Assembly (NCBI RefSeq): GCF_004217145.1
Contig: NZ_SHKR01000018.1
Coordinates: 124,001 to 188,000, forward strand
DNA length: 64,000 nt
Origin: Kribbella rubisoli
Lineage (GTDB): Bacteria > Actinomycetota > Actinomycetes > Propionibacteriales > Kribbellaceae
Direction of reading: 5' to 3'
Position 1 is the first letter of the stretch. Each line of letters starts with the position of its first letter. Positions 42,832-52,224 of the stretch are shown here, in pieces. Both the position numbers and the translations under genes were made by a program. The notes beneath the pieces were generated by a model. The model saw only the letters and a program-made list of their open reading frames with translations, searched no databases and was not told the DNA's origin.

Positions 42832-44760
42832 CTACTCGGTCATGAAGTCGCGGAGGACCTTCGCGCCTTCGTCGGCCGGCGGTAGCCAGATGGTGCCCTC
42901 GACGGCGTCCGCGATCACGCGGTCGGTGACGAAGACCGTGCCGTTGTACGCGCGCATCCGGCGCCGTACGTCCTGGCGGTCGACCCGGCCGTAGACCACG
43001 ACGGCGTGCTTGATCCGGGCCGCGGTGAGCAGCGGCAGGTCGGCGATCAGGTCCTCGCCGCCCAGAACCGACTGCCAGTCCTCCATCAGGACATGCGTGA
43101 CGCTGTCCAGCTCCGGCAAGGTCAACGGACGCCGGGGGATCTCGGCACCGTCGAGGTCCTGGAACCACGCCTTCGCGGCCTTCGAGCCGATCGGCCCCAG
43201 AACCAGTCGGGGTACGACGTCCTCGTGGGCGGGCGGTGCGCCGACCAGCTCGGCGTACAGGTCTCGCAGGTGACCGGCCTGGGCCTCCCAGGACATCTCG
43301 GCCCGCAACCCCGGGTCCGCAGCGCGCTCGCGGTACAGCTCCGGGTCCTTCAGGACGGTCTTCACGGCGACCGCCAGCGCGTCCGGGTTCTCGGCCTCGA
43401 AGACCTCGCCGATACCGGTCTTGCCGACGAACTCCTCGAGCGTCGGCATGTCGCTGGTCACCACCGGCAGGCCGGCGAAGGTGTACTCGAAGACCTTGTT
43501 CGGCAGGGCCATCTCGTGGCTCGGGTACCGCAGGATCGGGATCAGCCCGACGTCCGCGGTCCGGAGGAAGTGGATCACGTCGTTCGGCGCGACCGGGTCG
43601 AGGTAGTGCACGCGGTCCTCGATCTGCAGGGACTTGCCGAGCGCCCGCAGCTCGTCCACGGGTCGCGTCCGCGCGTGCGGCACGCACACGACCGCCAGGT
43701 GTACGCCGGGCAGCAGCGGCAAAGCCTCCATCGCGGTCTCGACGCCACGCGCCCGGGTGACCCCACCGCTGTAGACCAGCAGCGGCACGTCGGCAGCGAG
43801 CCCGATCGTGGCGCGGATGTCGGTGATCCCGCTGTCGCGCTCGCACAGCTCCGGGCTGTTGATCACCACGGTCGGCTCGCGGTCCAGCTTGTGCCGCTTG
43901 TGCAGCGTCCGGGCGATCGCCGGGCTGACCGTGACGACGCGGTCGACGGTCCGGATGTACTCGGCCTCGTGCTGCGCCCAGGCCGCGATCATCCGCGGCG
44001 TACGGCCGCCGTACTGCGACAGGCCGGGGACGTACTCGTGGGCGTCGTACACGACCTTCAGGCTGCGGCCGCGGAGGTCCGCCCGGCCCGCGGCGCGCGA
44101 GCCGACCGCGATGACGTGCATGTCATGGGCGTGCAGAGCATCTGGGCGCAGCTGGTCGATCAAGTCGGCGAAGATCGCCTCGTAGTCGTCAGCCTCGGGA
44201 ATGGTCGAGCGCCACCGGACCAGCGCACTCCGGCCCGGCAGCCAGGTGTCCCACCACTGCCAGAAGCTCGTGGCTATCCCGGCCTCGGTCTCGCCGAACC
44301 AGGTGCGGACCGAGACGGCCGCCTGGGACAGGCGCAGTCGCCGGTGCCTGAGCGAACGGCTCACTGCTCCGCCGAGATGGGCGGCACCGCCGACCTGCCC
44401 CGCCTCGCGCCTCGCGGTGGCTCGTCCGCGCTCCGCCTTCAGGTCGGCGAGCCGGGCGGCGACGCGGGCCTCCTCGGTGCCCTCGGGCCGGATGTCGAAC
44501 AACCGGCGGCCGCGGCGGAGCCGGTGCCGGCGGTTGCGCTCGTCCCGCAGGACGAAGTGGCCGGGCACCCGGATCATCACCACATCGGACTGGCCGGACT
44601 GACCGGACGGGATGGTGTCGATAGCGAGCCGGCCGGATGCGGAGACTCCGAGCAACGTGACCTGGTAGCCGGCCTTGCCCAGGGCGACGGCCTCTTTGAG
44701 GACCCGGGTGTCGTTGGTGATGTCGTTCGCGACGATCATCACGATGCGAGGGACGTGCAC
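42832..44760 (-). CDS. Family 4 glycosyltransferase with C-terminal extension
   Basis: 642 residues, GTG start. N-terminal GT-B domain (RIVMIVANDITNDTRVLKEAVALGKAGYQV) and C-terminal sugar-nucleotide domain (PLLVYSGGVTRARGVETAMEA, VHYLDPVAPNDVIHFLRTADVGLIPILRYPSHEMALPNKVFEYTFAGLPVV with the E-x7-E type motif). A basic insert of about 70 residues (residues 80-150, rich in Arg) and an extra C-terminal domain of about 130 residues (HVLMEDWQSVLGGEDLIADLPLLTAARIKHAVVVYGR) are unlike short GT4 enzymes. Cytoplasmic or membrane-associated; acceptor unknown. Confidence 0.8.
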   Translation of the reverse strand: MHVPRIVMIVANDITNDTRVLKEAVALGKAGYQVTLLGVSASGRLAIDTIPSGQSGQSDVVMIRVPGHFVLRDERNRRHRLRRGRRLFDIRPEGTEEARVAARLADLKAERGRATARREAGQVGGAAHLGGAVSRSLRHRRLRLSQAAVSVRTWFGETEAGIATSFWQWWDTWLPGRSALVRWRSTIPEADDYEAIFADLIDQLRPDALHAHDMHVIAVGSRAAGRADLRGRSLKVVYDAHEYVPGLSQYGGRTPRMIAAWAQHEAEYIRTVDRVVTVSPAIARTLHKRHKLDREPTVVINSPELCERDSGITDIRATIGLAADVPLLVYSGGVTRARGVETAMEALPLLPGVHLAVVCVPHARTRPVDELRALGKSLQIEDRVHYLDPVAPNDVIHFLRTADVGLIPILRYPSHEMALPNKVFEYTFAGLPVVTSDMPTLEEFVGKTGIGEVFEAENPDALAVAVKTVLKDPELYRERAADPGLRAEMSWEAQAGHLRDLYAELVGAPPAHEDVVPRLVLGPIGSKAAKAWFQDLDGAEIPRRPLTLPELDSVTHVLMEDWQSVLGGEDLIADLPLLTAARIKHAVVVYGRVDRQDVRRRMRAYNGTVFVTDRVIADAVEGTIWLPPADEGAKVLRDFMTE

Positions 44761-44975
44761 ACACTCTCCTGAGCCTTCGTGAGCGCAGGCGGGGAGGTGC
44801 GGGAGCTCACAGCGGTGATTGCACGGTTCAACGACGGGGACGGCGAGTCGTTAGCACCGCGGGGACTTTCGCGCAGTCCCTAGCGACTTTCATGATGCCA
44901 AAAAGCTTCAAGGAAGTTGCAACGGCAGCAAAATAACGGTACAGACCTCCGCCTCGCCACTGTCAAGCGTTCAAT
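44761..44975. other. 215-base AT-richer intergenic region
   Basis: Upstream of the glycosyltransferase gene and downstream of marR. Less GC-rich than its surroundings (runs such as AAAAAGCTTCAAGG and GCAAAATAACGG at 44899-44938), so it probably holds the glycosyltransferase promoter. No gene or strong hairpin was recognised. Confidence 0.4.
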
Positions 44976-45470
44976 TCAATCCGGCGGCTCCAGATGCGCC
45001 AGCCAGGCTGTGAGGATGGTCTCGAGTTGAGCCTGCTGGGTTGCGCTGAGCGGTTCGAGCAATCGCTTCTCGTTCGCCATGTGGGCGGCGAAGGCCTTGT
45101 CGATCAGCCGGCGTCCGGCCGGGGTCAGGCGGACCACGCGACCGCGCCCGTCGTCGTCGCTGCGCCGGCGCCGGACCAGGCCGGCCGCCTCGAGCCGATC
45201 GACGCGTTTGGTCACCGCGCCGGTCGTCACCATCGTGTGCAGCGCGATCTCCCCCGGCGCCCGCTCGTACGGCGAACCCGCGCGCCGGAGCGCCGCGAGT
45301 ACGTCGAACTCCCCCTCCGACAGCCCGTACTTCGCGTACAGCAGCGTCAGCTCACCGGTGAGCTGATTCGCGATCCGGTGCAGTCGGCCGATCACGCCCT
45401 GCGGGCCGGTGTCGACATCCGGCCGCTCCGCCTGCCACTCCGCCTGGATCCTGGCCACGTGATCGGTCAC
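44976..45470 (-). CDS. MarR-family regulator
   Basis: About 164 residues from the GTG at 45470, chosen because a TATAGT hexamer lies exactly 7 bases upstream; an ATG at 45512 is a longer alternative. Winged helix: LLYAKYGLSEGEFDVLAALRRAGSPYERAPGEIALHTMVTTGAVTKRVDRLEAAGLVRRRRSDDDGRGRVVRLT. The dimer helices flank it. It diverges from an EamA exporter and shares a palindromic promoter with it, so it probably represses both and releases them on binding a small phenolic or drug-like ligand. Confidence 0.9.
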   Translation of the reverse strand: MTDHVARIQAEWQAERPDVDTGPQGVIGRLHRIANQLTGELTLLYAKYGLSEGEFDVLAALRRAGSPYERAPGEIALHTMVTTGAVTKRVDRLEAAGLVRRRRSDDDGRGRVVRLTPAGRRLIDKAFAAHMANEKRLLEPLSATQQAQLETILTAWLAHLEPPD

Positions 45471-45476
45471 GCGTTC

Positions 45477-45504
45477 CACTATATCTTCCCGGGAAGATAT
45501 AGTG
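45477..45504. promoter_or_regulatory. Symmetric bidirectional promoter/operator between marR and the EamA gene
   Basis: A perfect 28-bp palindrome (left arm CACTATATCTTCCC 45477-45490, right arm its complement 45491-45504). Each arm contains TATAGT as a -10: plus strand 45498-45503, minus strand 45483-45478. In both directions the start codon follows after 7 bases (ATG 45511; GTG 45470), so both mRNAs would be leaderless. A second palindrome TCTTCCATGGAAGA (45505-45518) overlaps the EamA start codon. Confidence 0.8.
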
Positions 45505-45510
45505 TCTTCC

Positions 45511-46401
45511 ATGGAAGATACCTTCCGCTGGACCCTGGTCACCGCGATCGCACCCATCGCCTGGGGCACGAACTACTTCGTCACGCACGAGTACCTGCCG
45601 ACCGGACACCCCTTGTACGGCGCAGTGTTCCGCGCCCTGCCCGCCGGACTCCTCCTGCTCTGCGTGGCCCGGCGTCTCCCCCGCGGCGTCTGGTGGTGGC
45701 GATCGCTGCTTCTCGGTGTCTGCAATATGGGCGCGTTCTTCGCGCTGATCTACCTCGCGTCCCAACTGCTTCCGGTCAGCCTCGCGTCGACGATCATGTC
45801 CGCCTCGCCGCTCACGATGGCGCTCTTCGCCTGGGCGCTACTCGCCGAACGACCGACCGTTCCGGTCCTCACCGGCGCCGCGGCCGGGATCGCCGGCGTC
45901 TGCCTGCTCCTCGGCACCGGAACGACCGCCGTGAACCTGCACGGTGTCGCCGCCTCGGTCGCCGCCCTCACCATGTCGTCCTTCGGCTACATCCTCGCCA
46001 AGAAATGGGGCCGCGCCGACGGCCCGATCGCAACCACCTCGTGGCAACTGATCGCGGGCGGCCTGGTCCTGATCCCGTTCGCACTCATCTTCGAGGGCGC
46101 ACCACCCCACCTCGACCTACCCGCCATCGCCGGTTTCGCGTACGTCGGCCTGATCGCGACCGCCCTGGCATTCACAGCCTGGTTCGCGGGCCTACGTCAT
46201 CTCAGCGCGGCAACCGTCGGGCTGATCGGGCTCCTCAACCCGGTGACCGGCGTACTGCTCGGCGTCCTGGTCTCGGGCGACGTACTCACGCTTCGCCAGG
46301 TGCTCGGCCTAGCCCTCGTCCTCTTCGGCATCACACTGAGCCGTCGGCGCGGATCTTCCGGGTGGGTCAGGTGGACGACACGGAGTAGGAGTTGCTGGTG
46401 A
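45511..46401 (+). CDS. EamA-family (DMT) exporter
   Basis: 296 residues with about ten membrane helices arranged as two EamA repeats (first: VTAIAPIAWGTNYFVTHEYLP...; second: VAALTMSSFGYILAKKWGR...). Drug/metabolite transporter family. Start at the ATG 7 bases after TATAGT; an in-frame GTG lies 9 bases earlier. Regulated by the divergent MarR through the palindrome. Its 3' end overlaps the GH12 gene on the other strand by 35 bases. Confidence 0.87.
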   Translation: MEDTFRWTLVTAIAPIAWGTNYFVTHEYLPTGHPLYGAVFRALPAGLLLLCVARRLPRGVWWWRSLLLGVCNMGAFFALIYLASQLLPVSLASTIMSASPLTMALFAWALLAERPTVPVLTGAAAGIAGVCLLLGTGTTAVNLHGVAASVAALTMSSFGYILAKKWGRADGPIATTSWQLIAGGLVLIPFALIFEGAPPHLDLPAIAGFAYVGLIATALAFTAWFAGLRHLSAATVGLIGLLNPVTGVLLGVLVSGDVLTLRQVLGLALVLFGITLSRRRGSSGWVRWTTRSRSCW

Positions 46402-47059
46402 AGTTCTGGCCGCCGGACGACGACGTGATCTCGAAGCCGAACTGGACCTCGCCGACTGTGGCGTCACCCATCCAGCCCTGACCGCGGATCCAGTTCAGGA
46501 CGGCCTTCACGTCGACCGATCCCGAGTTCGTGTTGGACGTGCGGAGGAACGAGAACACCGCGTTGGCGCCGTTGCTGCCGCGGTAGACGTCCCAGGTGTG
46601 ACCGCCGACGGAGACCGTGGTCTGCTTCGACCCGATCGCACCGACCGCCCCCTGCTTGTTCATCCACAGCATGATCTCGTAGGCGTTGTTGTCGGCCCAG
46701 ATGTCGTACGTCGTCGCGTAGGCGCCGCTGCCGGGCCGGGACACGTTGAAACTGCTGGTCAGAGAACCAAGGGCACTGACCCGCTTTCCGACGTTGCGGG
46801 CGGAGTGGGGGTATGCCTTCACGCCGCCGGTGTTCGGGTGGTCGGCCCAGACTCCCCAGTTGCTGTAGGAGTTGGCCCAGATCGTCTGAGCGCCGGCACC
46901 ACTGCCCCAGACGTCATTGCGGATGGTGTACCCGCCGTTGGACCAGGTACCGAACTTGTCCGACGACGACCACGCCGCCGCGTCGGCCGGTGCCGCGGTC
47001 ACCAAGCCCGCGGCCAGTACTGTCAGCACTGCTGTTGCTGCTTTCCACCATCTCGGCAT
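46367..47059 (-). CDS. Secreted GH12 endoglucanase/xyloglucanase
   Basis: 230 residues. Start at MPRWWKAATAVLTVLAAGL, giving a Sec signal peptide cut after ADAA (about residue 28); a longer frame upstream is not signal-like. GH12 fold with nucleophile Glu128 (YEIMLWMNK) and acid/base Glu210 (VQFGFEITSSSGG), plus IRNDVWGSGAGAQTIWANSYSNWGVWADHP. GH12 enzymes cut beta-1,4-glucans including xyloglucan; the surrounding genes favour xyloglucan. No binding module. The operator at 47127-47142 lies between it and lacI, and a -10 TATACC (47119-47114) is visible on its strand. Confidence 0.9.
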   Translation of the reverse strand: MPRWWKAATAVLTVLAAGLVTAAPADAAAWSSSDKFGTWSNGGYTIRNDVWGSGAGAQTIWANSYSNWGVWADHPNTGGVKAYPHSARNVGKRVSALGSLTSSFNVSRPGSGAYATTYDIWADNNAYEIMLWMNKQGAVGAIGSKQTTVSVGGHTWDVYRGSNGANAVFSFLRTSNTNSGSVDVKAVLNWIRGQGWMGDATVGEVQFGFEITSSSGGQNFTSNSYSVSST

Positions 47060-47126
47060 TTCGTTTCCTCTCGTTGGGGCGAACGCAGGGGAAGAACCGT
47101 GGGCGAGTGCAGGGGTATAAAGGGGT

Positions 47127-47142
47127 GTCGAAGCGCTTCGAC
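47127..47142. promoter_or_regulatory. LacI operator between GH12 and lacI
   Basis: GTCGAAGCGCTTCGAC, a perfect 16-bp palindrome with the central CG typical of LacI operators. It sits just upstream of the GH12 -10 (TATACC, 47119-47114 on the minus strand) and of a possible lacI -10 (TAGAAC, 47148-47153), so one bound repressor could control both genes. The 14-base core recurs before GH3 (twice) and GH31. Confidence 0.8.
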
Positions 47143-47180
47143 TGGGGTAGAACTGGGGCAGGTTGACGAAAGGGAGTGCG

Positions 47181-48200
47181 ATGGTCACGATCGCGGACGT
47201 TGCCCGGCATGCCGGGGTCGCGGCCAGCACGGTGTCCTATGTGCTCAGCGGGAAGCGGACGATCTCGACCGACACCCGGGAGCGTGTGCAGCGCAGCGTC
47301 CACGCGCTCGGCTACCGGCCGAACGCGAGCGCCCGCGCGCTGGCCAGTCAGCGATCGAACGTGCTCGCCCTCGTCATCCCGCTGCGGACCGGGATGCATG
47401 TCCCGGTGATGATGCAGTTCGCCACGGCGGTCGTGACCACGGCCCGCCGGTTCGATCACGACGTACTGCTGCTGACCGCCGACGAAGGACCGGACGGGCT
47501 GGAGCGGGTCGCGCAGAGCTCGCTGGTCGACGCGCTCGTCGTGATGGACGTCGAGCTGCACGACGAACGCGTGCCGGTTCTGCGCGAGCTGCCGATGCCG
47601 TCGGTGCTGATCGGCTACCCCGACGACGCCGACGGACTGACCTGCATCGACCTGGACTTCGTTGCCGCCGGCGCGCATTGTGTCGACCACCTGGCCGACC
47701 TCGGCCACCGCTCGCTGGCCCTGCTCGGTACGCCGTCCGCCGTCTACGAACGCCAGACCGGGTTCGCCCAGCGGACGCTCACCGGATTCGTCGAGGCGGC
47801 CGAACGCCGCGGCGTGCTCGGGGTCGAAACGCCGTGTGAGCACACCTTCGACGCGATCCTGCACACGGTCGAGCAACTCCTCAGCGACCATCCTGACATC
47901 ACCGGACTGGTCGTCCAGAACGAGCCGATCATCGGCCCGCTGCTCGACGTCCTGCGCCGCCTCGGCCGTCGCGTTCCGGAGGACATGTCGCTGGTCGCGA
48001 TCTGCGCGGACGACGTCGCCGAGCGGCAGGTCCCGCAGTTGTCGTCGGTCAGCATCCCGGCGGAACGGATCGGCGACCAGGCGGTCGAGTCGCTGATCAC
48101 GAAGCTCGAGGGCGGCGATGTGCCCGGCCTGACACTGGTCCCGCCGACGCTGACCGCCCGCGGCAGCACCTGCCCTCACGTCGACCTCACCACGGCATAA
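47181..48200 (+). CDS. LacI-family regulator of the xyloglucan locus
   Basis: 339 residues from the ATG at 47181, preceded by AGGGAG at good spacing. Helix-turn-helix and hinge VTIADVARHAGVAASTVSYV, YRPNASARALASQRS; effector domain with ALVIPLRTGMHVPVMM, LADLGHRSLALLG, TGLVVQNEPIIGPLL. Gene and GH12 diverge around a perfect operator also present before GH3 and GH31, so this is the best candidate for the local repressor. The 3' end overlaps the GH42 gene by 25 bases. Effector likely a xyloglucan oligosaccharide or its sugar (inference). Confidence 0.9.
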   Translation: MVTIADVARHAGVAASTVSYVLSGKRTISTDTRERVQRSVHALGYRPNASARALASQRSNVLALVIPLRTGMHVPVMMQFATAVVTTARRFDHDVLLLTADEGPDGLERVAQSSLVDALVVMDVELHDERVPVLRELPMPSVLIGYPDDADGLTCIDLDFVAAGAHCVDHLADLGHRSLALLGTPSAVYERQTGFAQRTLTGFVEAAERRGVLGVETPCEHTFDAILHTVEQLLSDHPDITGLVVQNEPIIGPLLDVLRRLGRRVPEDMSLVAICADDVAERQVPQLSSVSIPAERIGDQAVESLITKLEGGDVPGLTLVPPTLTARGSTCPHVDLTTA

Positions 48201-50071
48201 CCGCCGGCCGGGACCGGCAGCTCGCCGACCACCAGCTCGCCCGCATCCGGTACGGCGAACTCTGCGTCTCCGTGGTTGAACAGAAAGGTCCAGGTGGTGT
48301 CACCGGACCGTCGTCGTACGGTCTCCACCAGCGACGCCGACAGCTCGAACACCTGTGCCGCGGCGGCATCGTCCAGCTCGGTCGACACGTACCACGCCGT
48401 ACCCGCGCCGACCCGGCGACGGGTGATCGCCGGCTTACCGTCCAGCACTCCCCCGGCGTACCGATCGACGACCTCGGCCGACACCGCGTGGACATGCTCG
48501 CTCCACAAGCGTCCACGGCCACCGGAAGACAGGACGACCTCGCTGTCGTCCGGCAGCGGATGGAACTCCTCGACGCGCACCCCGAGCAGCTCCGTGAACG
48601 CACCGGGATACCGGATCCTCAGGTCAGGATCGACAATGCCGCTGAAGTACCCGACGACCAACTGTCCGCCGCTCTCCACGTAAGCGGTGAGCGCGGCCGC
48701 AGCCTCGTCCGAGATCAGATAGAGCGACGGCACGACCACCAGCCGGTACGACGACAGATCGGCGGCCGGCGTCGCGAAGTCGACGGTGATGCCCGCGTGC
48801 CAGAACCGCCGGTGAGCCGACCGGACCGCCGCCAGGTAGTCCAGCGACGACGACGGCAGGTGGGTACCCTGCATCGCCCACCAGCATTCGGCATCCCAAA
48901 GGATTGCGACGCCGGCCTCAACGTTGCTATCGGCAACCTTCGCCAGCCGCGGGAGCTCCGCGCCGAGTGCCACGATTTCACGGAACATCCGGCTGTCCGG
49001 GCCTGCGTGCGGCACCATTGCCGGGTGGAACATCTCCGCGCCGCCCCGGGAGGCCCGCCACTGGAAGAACAATGCACCCTGCGAGCCGCGCGCGATGTGG
49101 GACAGGCTGTGTCGCGCCATCCGTCCCGGCTCCTTCGCGTGCAGCCGGCGCCCGGTATTCACCGCGCCAGCCGACTGCTCCATCAGCAGCCACGGCTTCC
49201 CGCCGGCCCAGCCGCGCGCCAGGTCAGCCCCGAAGGCTGTCTGCTCCTCGGCACCGACGTCTGCGCGATCCGGATAGTGGTCGATGGCAACCACATCGAC
49301 CTCGGCGGCCCACTGCGCATGGTTCACCGGGACCCAGCCGCCGAACACGAAGTTCGTGGTGATCGGCAACGCCGAGACCGTCCGCAGCTCGGTCTTCTGC
49401 TCCAGATACGCGGCCAGCAATTCGTCGGACCAGAAGCGCCGGAAGTCCAGGTACTGCGTGGGATTCACCAGGTACTGCGTCTTCCGCGGCGGCTCGATGT
49501 CCGTCCAGTCGGCGTACCCCTGACTCCAGAACGCAGTCGTCCACGCCTCGTTCAACCGGTCGAGCGTGCCGTACCGCGTCTGCAACCACTCGCGGAACCG
49601 CTCGGCCGCCAACGAGCAATAGCAGGTGGTCCCGTACTCGTTGTGCACGTGCCACATCGCCAGCGCCGGATGATCGTGGTACCGCTCGGCCAACGCCCGA
49701 GCGATCCCGCGCGCAGCCTCCCGGTACGCCGGCGCGCACGCGCAGTACGTGTCCCGACTGCCATGCGTGAGCCGTACGCCGTCCGCCGTCACCGGCAGCG
49801 CCTCAGGGTGCAGCCGGCTGAACCACGGCGGTGGCGACGCGGTCGGCGTGGCCAGATCGACGCTGACGCCGCCGTCGTACAACTGGTCGAGAACCTGGTC
49901 CAGCCAGGTGAAGTTGTACTGCCCCGGCGACGGTTCCAGGGTCGACCAGGAGAAGACACCGACGGTCACCAGGTTCACGCCGGCCCGACGCATCAGGTCG
50001 ACGTCCTCCTTCCACACCGCCGGATCCCACTGCTCCGGGTTGTAGTCGCCGCCGTACCAGAGTCTCGTCAT
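48176..50071 (-). CDS. GH42 beta-galactosidase
   Basis: 631 residues, no signal peptide. Start at MTRLWYGGDYNPEQWDPAVWKEDV, the usual GH42 opening. Acid/base Glu145 (HVHNEYG) and nucleophile Glu298 (LLMEQSAGAVN) are present; CACAPAYREA and zinc-binding-type Cys (CAC, CYC) also match. A trimerisation domain and beta-domain follow. In this locus it would remove galactose from xyloglucan side chains inside the cell. Its ATG overlaps the GH74 stop by 4 bases; last gene of the five-gene operon. Confidence 0.92.
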   Translation of the reverse strand: MTRLWYGGDYNPEQWDPAVWKEDVDLMRRAGVNLVTVGVFSWSTLEPSPGQYNFTWLDQVLDQLYDGGVSVDLATPTASPPPWFSRLHPEALPVTADGVRLTHGSRDTYCACAPAYREAARGIARALAERYHDHPALAMWHVHNEYGTTCYCSLAAERFREWLQTRYGTLDRLNEAWTTAFWSQGYADWTDIEPPRKTQYLVNPTQYLDFRRFWSDELLAAYLEQKTELRTVSALPITTNFVFGGWVPVNHAQWAAEVDVVAIDHYPDRADVGAEEQTAFGADLARGWAGGKPWLLMEQSAGAVNTGRRLHAKEPGRMARHSLSHIARGSQGALFFQWRASRGGAEMFHPAMVPHAGPDSRMFREIVALGAELPRLAKVADSNVEAGVAILWDAECWWAMQGTHLPSSSLDYLAAVRSAHRRFWHAGITVDFATPAADLSSYRLVVVPSLYLISDEAAAALTAYVESGGQLVVGYFSGIVDPDLRIRYPGAFTELLGVRVEEFHPLPDDSEVVLSSGGRGRLWSEHVHAVSAEVVDRYAGGVLDGKPAITRRRVGAGTAWYVSTELDDAAAAQVFELSASLVETVRRRSGDTTWTFLFNHGDAEFAVPDAGELVVGELPVPAGGYAVVRST

Positions 50072-52224
50072 ACCGGCTCTCCGTACGGGATCCCGAAGCC
50101 ATTGGTGGACAGGTAGACCCGCCCGTACACCCGTGGATCGCCGGCGATCGCATCGCCGGTGGACGCGTACTGATGCCGGTCGTCGTTCACGCGCATCCAC
50201 GAGGCGCCGCTGTCGTCTGATCGGAAGATCCCTCGGACACCGGCCACCTTCCCCGACGTGTACGCGGCCATGTCCCGGCGCCGGGGCGCGGCCTTGCCGA
50301 AGCCGATGGTGTACGCCTCCTCGATTGTCGTCACGGGCAAGTACGTTAGTCCGCGGTCGATCGACCGATACAGCCCGCCGGCGCCTACGGCCAGCCAGCA
50401 GTGCCCGACTCGATCGAGCACGGTCTCCAGCTTCCCCGCCCCGGTCGGGAGACCGCCGGCAGTCGCGGTGAAGGAAGCGCCGCCGTTCGTGCTCACGTAC
50501 GCCGTACCGGTGGCTGGATCGAAGCCGTAGAACACCCGGCCGTCGACCCGATCACCGACGACCGCGGCCTTGACCGGCAGGCCCGTGACTGCGGTCCACG
50601 TCGCGCCACGATCGCGCGAGTAGTGCGCGACCAGGTCGTCCGGCGCCCAGACGATCGTCCGTGCGTCGGCGCCGACCGCGACGCGGCCCGGTTGCGTCAT
50701 CGGTGCCGGCTCGCCGGAGAAAGGCTGCCAACTCACGCCGGCGTCGGTCGAGTAGGCGCCGCGCTCCCCCGCGTTCGCGTTCGCCAGCCGAACCACGAAT
50801 CCCGGGGCTCGAGCGGCGTAGTCCAGGCTCGGCGAGGTGCCGCTGACCGGATTCGACGCCTGTCCGTCCGGCGGCACCCGGTCCAGCCGGTCGTGCCGGT
50901 ACACCCCGATGTCCCCGAGCGCGCTGATCAACGGCGGGCCCCAGGGCGGACTGACCAGGTCGAGTACGGCGGTCTCCTCCAGGCCCTGCGCACGCACCGA
51001 CCAGTGCGTACTGCGGCCTGCCTCGGCCTCGGTCGCGTCGTCGGTGCCGAAGATCGTCGCACCGGTGACGTAGAGGACCTTGCCGGAGTCGAACGGGTCG
51101 ATCGAGATGTCGCCGATCATCCAGCCGAGCTTCGGCGTCGCGTGAAAGTTCAGGTACGGCGCCCCCGACGTGTCGAGCACGATCCGCTCGCCGATCGAGG
51201 ACCAGGTCCGGCCGCCGTCGACCGATCGGAAGATGTCGTCCACCGGGCCCCATCGGCCCATCGTCGCCACCATCACGGTGCCGGGCCGACGCGGATCCGT
51301 CGCGAGGCCGGCGTACCCGAACCCGGCCTCGCCGCCGGTGTTCGGTCGTAGCGGGGTGATGTCGGTCCATTCGCCGGTGGCGGTATCCAGCTTGTGCACG
51401 GCGCCGTCGTACATCTCGTACGGTCCCGGCAGGTCGCCGTAGCTCACGTAGATGTTGCCGTCAGCCCCTAGTTCGCCGTGGTGCGGCAGCAGTCCGGTCG
51501 GTTGGCCGGGGATCCGCGCCCAGGTCACACCGGCATCGGTGCTGCGGTACAGCCCGGCCGCGGTATCGGTCACATCGGCGTAGATCGTGCCGTCGCGTGG
51601 GTCGAAGAAAACGAAGCCGATGCCGAGACCTGGTGTGCCGGTGTCCGGGAAACCGTCGACGCGCGCCCAGGTCACACCGCGATCGGCGCTGCGCCACAGC
51701 CCTTGGTTGCGGGTCCCGAGGAACAGGATCCGGCCGTCGTGCGGATCGACGGCCAGCCGCTCACCCATCGAGCGGCCGGGTTCGTTGCCGCCGAGTTTGA
51801 ACGGCAGGTCGGTCCGTACGAACGTCCGGCCCTGATCTGCGGAGCGGAGAATCGCCCCGTTGATCGGAGACCAGTCGTTGGTATAGGTGCCGACGGCAAG
51901 GTACAGCCGCCGCGGGTCCGCCGGGTCGATGGCGAGACTCTCGACGCCGGTCCAGTTCCACTCGTCCCAGCCGATCCAGTGCAGCAGTTGCACCCAACGC
52001 TGTGTGCGGTTGTCGAACCTGACCGCACCGCCGATGTCGGTGCGCGCGTAGACCAGCCCGCGCCGGCCCGGATGGTGGGTGATTCCGGTGACGAAGCCGC
52101 CGCCGACGAGCTCGACGTTTCGCCAGCGATACCTGTTCGACGGCGCAGCCTGGGCGTGACCCGCGGTTGCCGCGAGCATCGCCGTACCGGTGCTGAGGGC
52201 AAGGAACTGCCGTCGCGTGCTCAT
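50068..52224 (-). CDS. GH74 xyloglucanase, Tat-exported
   Basis: 718 residues. N-terminal twin-arginine signal (MSTRRQFLALSTGTAMLAATAGHAQA). Two seven-bladed propellers built of BNR/Asp-box repeats (SADRGVTW, STDAGVTW, SVDGGRTW, SRDRGATW). Catalytic Asp63 (ARTDIGGA) and Asp438 (SALGDIGVYRHD) are present, as is GDISIDPFDSG. GH74 enzymes are almost exclusively xyloglucan-specific, endo-acting or reducing-end exo-acting. No carbohydrate-binding module. Overlaps the permease stop by 4 bases and the GH42 start by 4. Confidence 0.92.
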   Translation of the reverse strand: MSTRRQFLALSTGTAMLAATAGHAQAAPSNRYRWRNVELVGGGFVTGITHHPGRRGLVYARTDIGGAVRFDNRTQRWVQLLHWIGWDEWNWTGVESLAIDPADPRRLYLAVGTYTNDWSPINGAILRSADQGRTFVRTDLPFKLGGNEPGRSMGERLAVDPHDGRILFLGTRNQGLWRSADRGVTWARVDGFPDTGTPGLGIGFVFFDPRDGTIYADVTDTAAGLYRSTDAGVTWARIPGQPTGLLPHHGELGADGNIYVSYGDLPGPYEMYDGAVHKLDTATGEWTDITPLRPNTGGEAGFGYAGLATDPRRPGTVMVATMGRWGPVDDIFRSVDGGRTWSSIGERIVLDTSGAPYLNFHATPKLGWMIGDISIDPFDSGKVLYVTGATIFGTDDATEAEAGRSTHWSVRAQGLEETAVLDLVSPPWGPPLISALGDIGVYRHDRLDRVPPDGQASNPVSGTSPSLDYAARAPGFVVRLANANAGERGAYSTDAGVSWQPFSGEPAPMTQPGRVAVGADARTIVWAPDDLVAHYSRDRGATWTAVTGLPVKAAVVGDRVDGRVFYGFDPATGTAYVSTNGGASFTATAGGLPTGAGKLETVLDRVGHCWLAVGAGGLYRSIDRGLTYLPVTTIEEAYTIGFGKAAPRRRDMAAYTSGKVAGVRGIFRSDDSGASWMRVNDDRHQYASTGDAIAGDPRVYGRVYLSTNGFGIPYGEPV

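Noticed and set aside
43006-44772. Plus-strand open frame of 588 codons
   Set aside because: Antisense to the glycosyltransferase; high-GC artefact.
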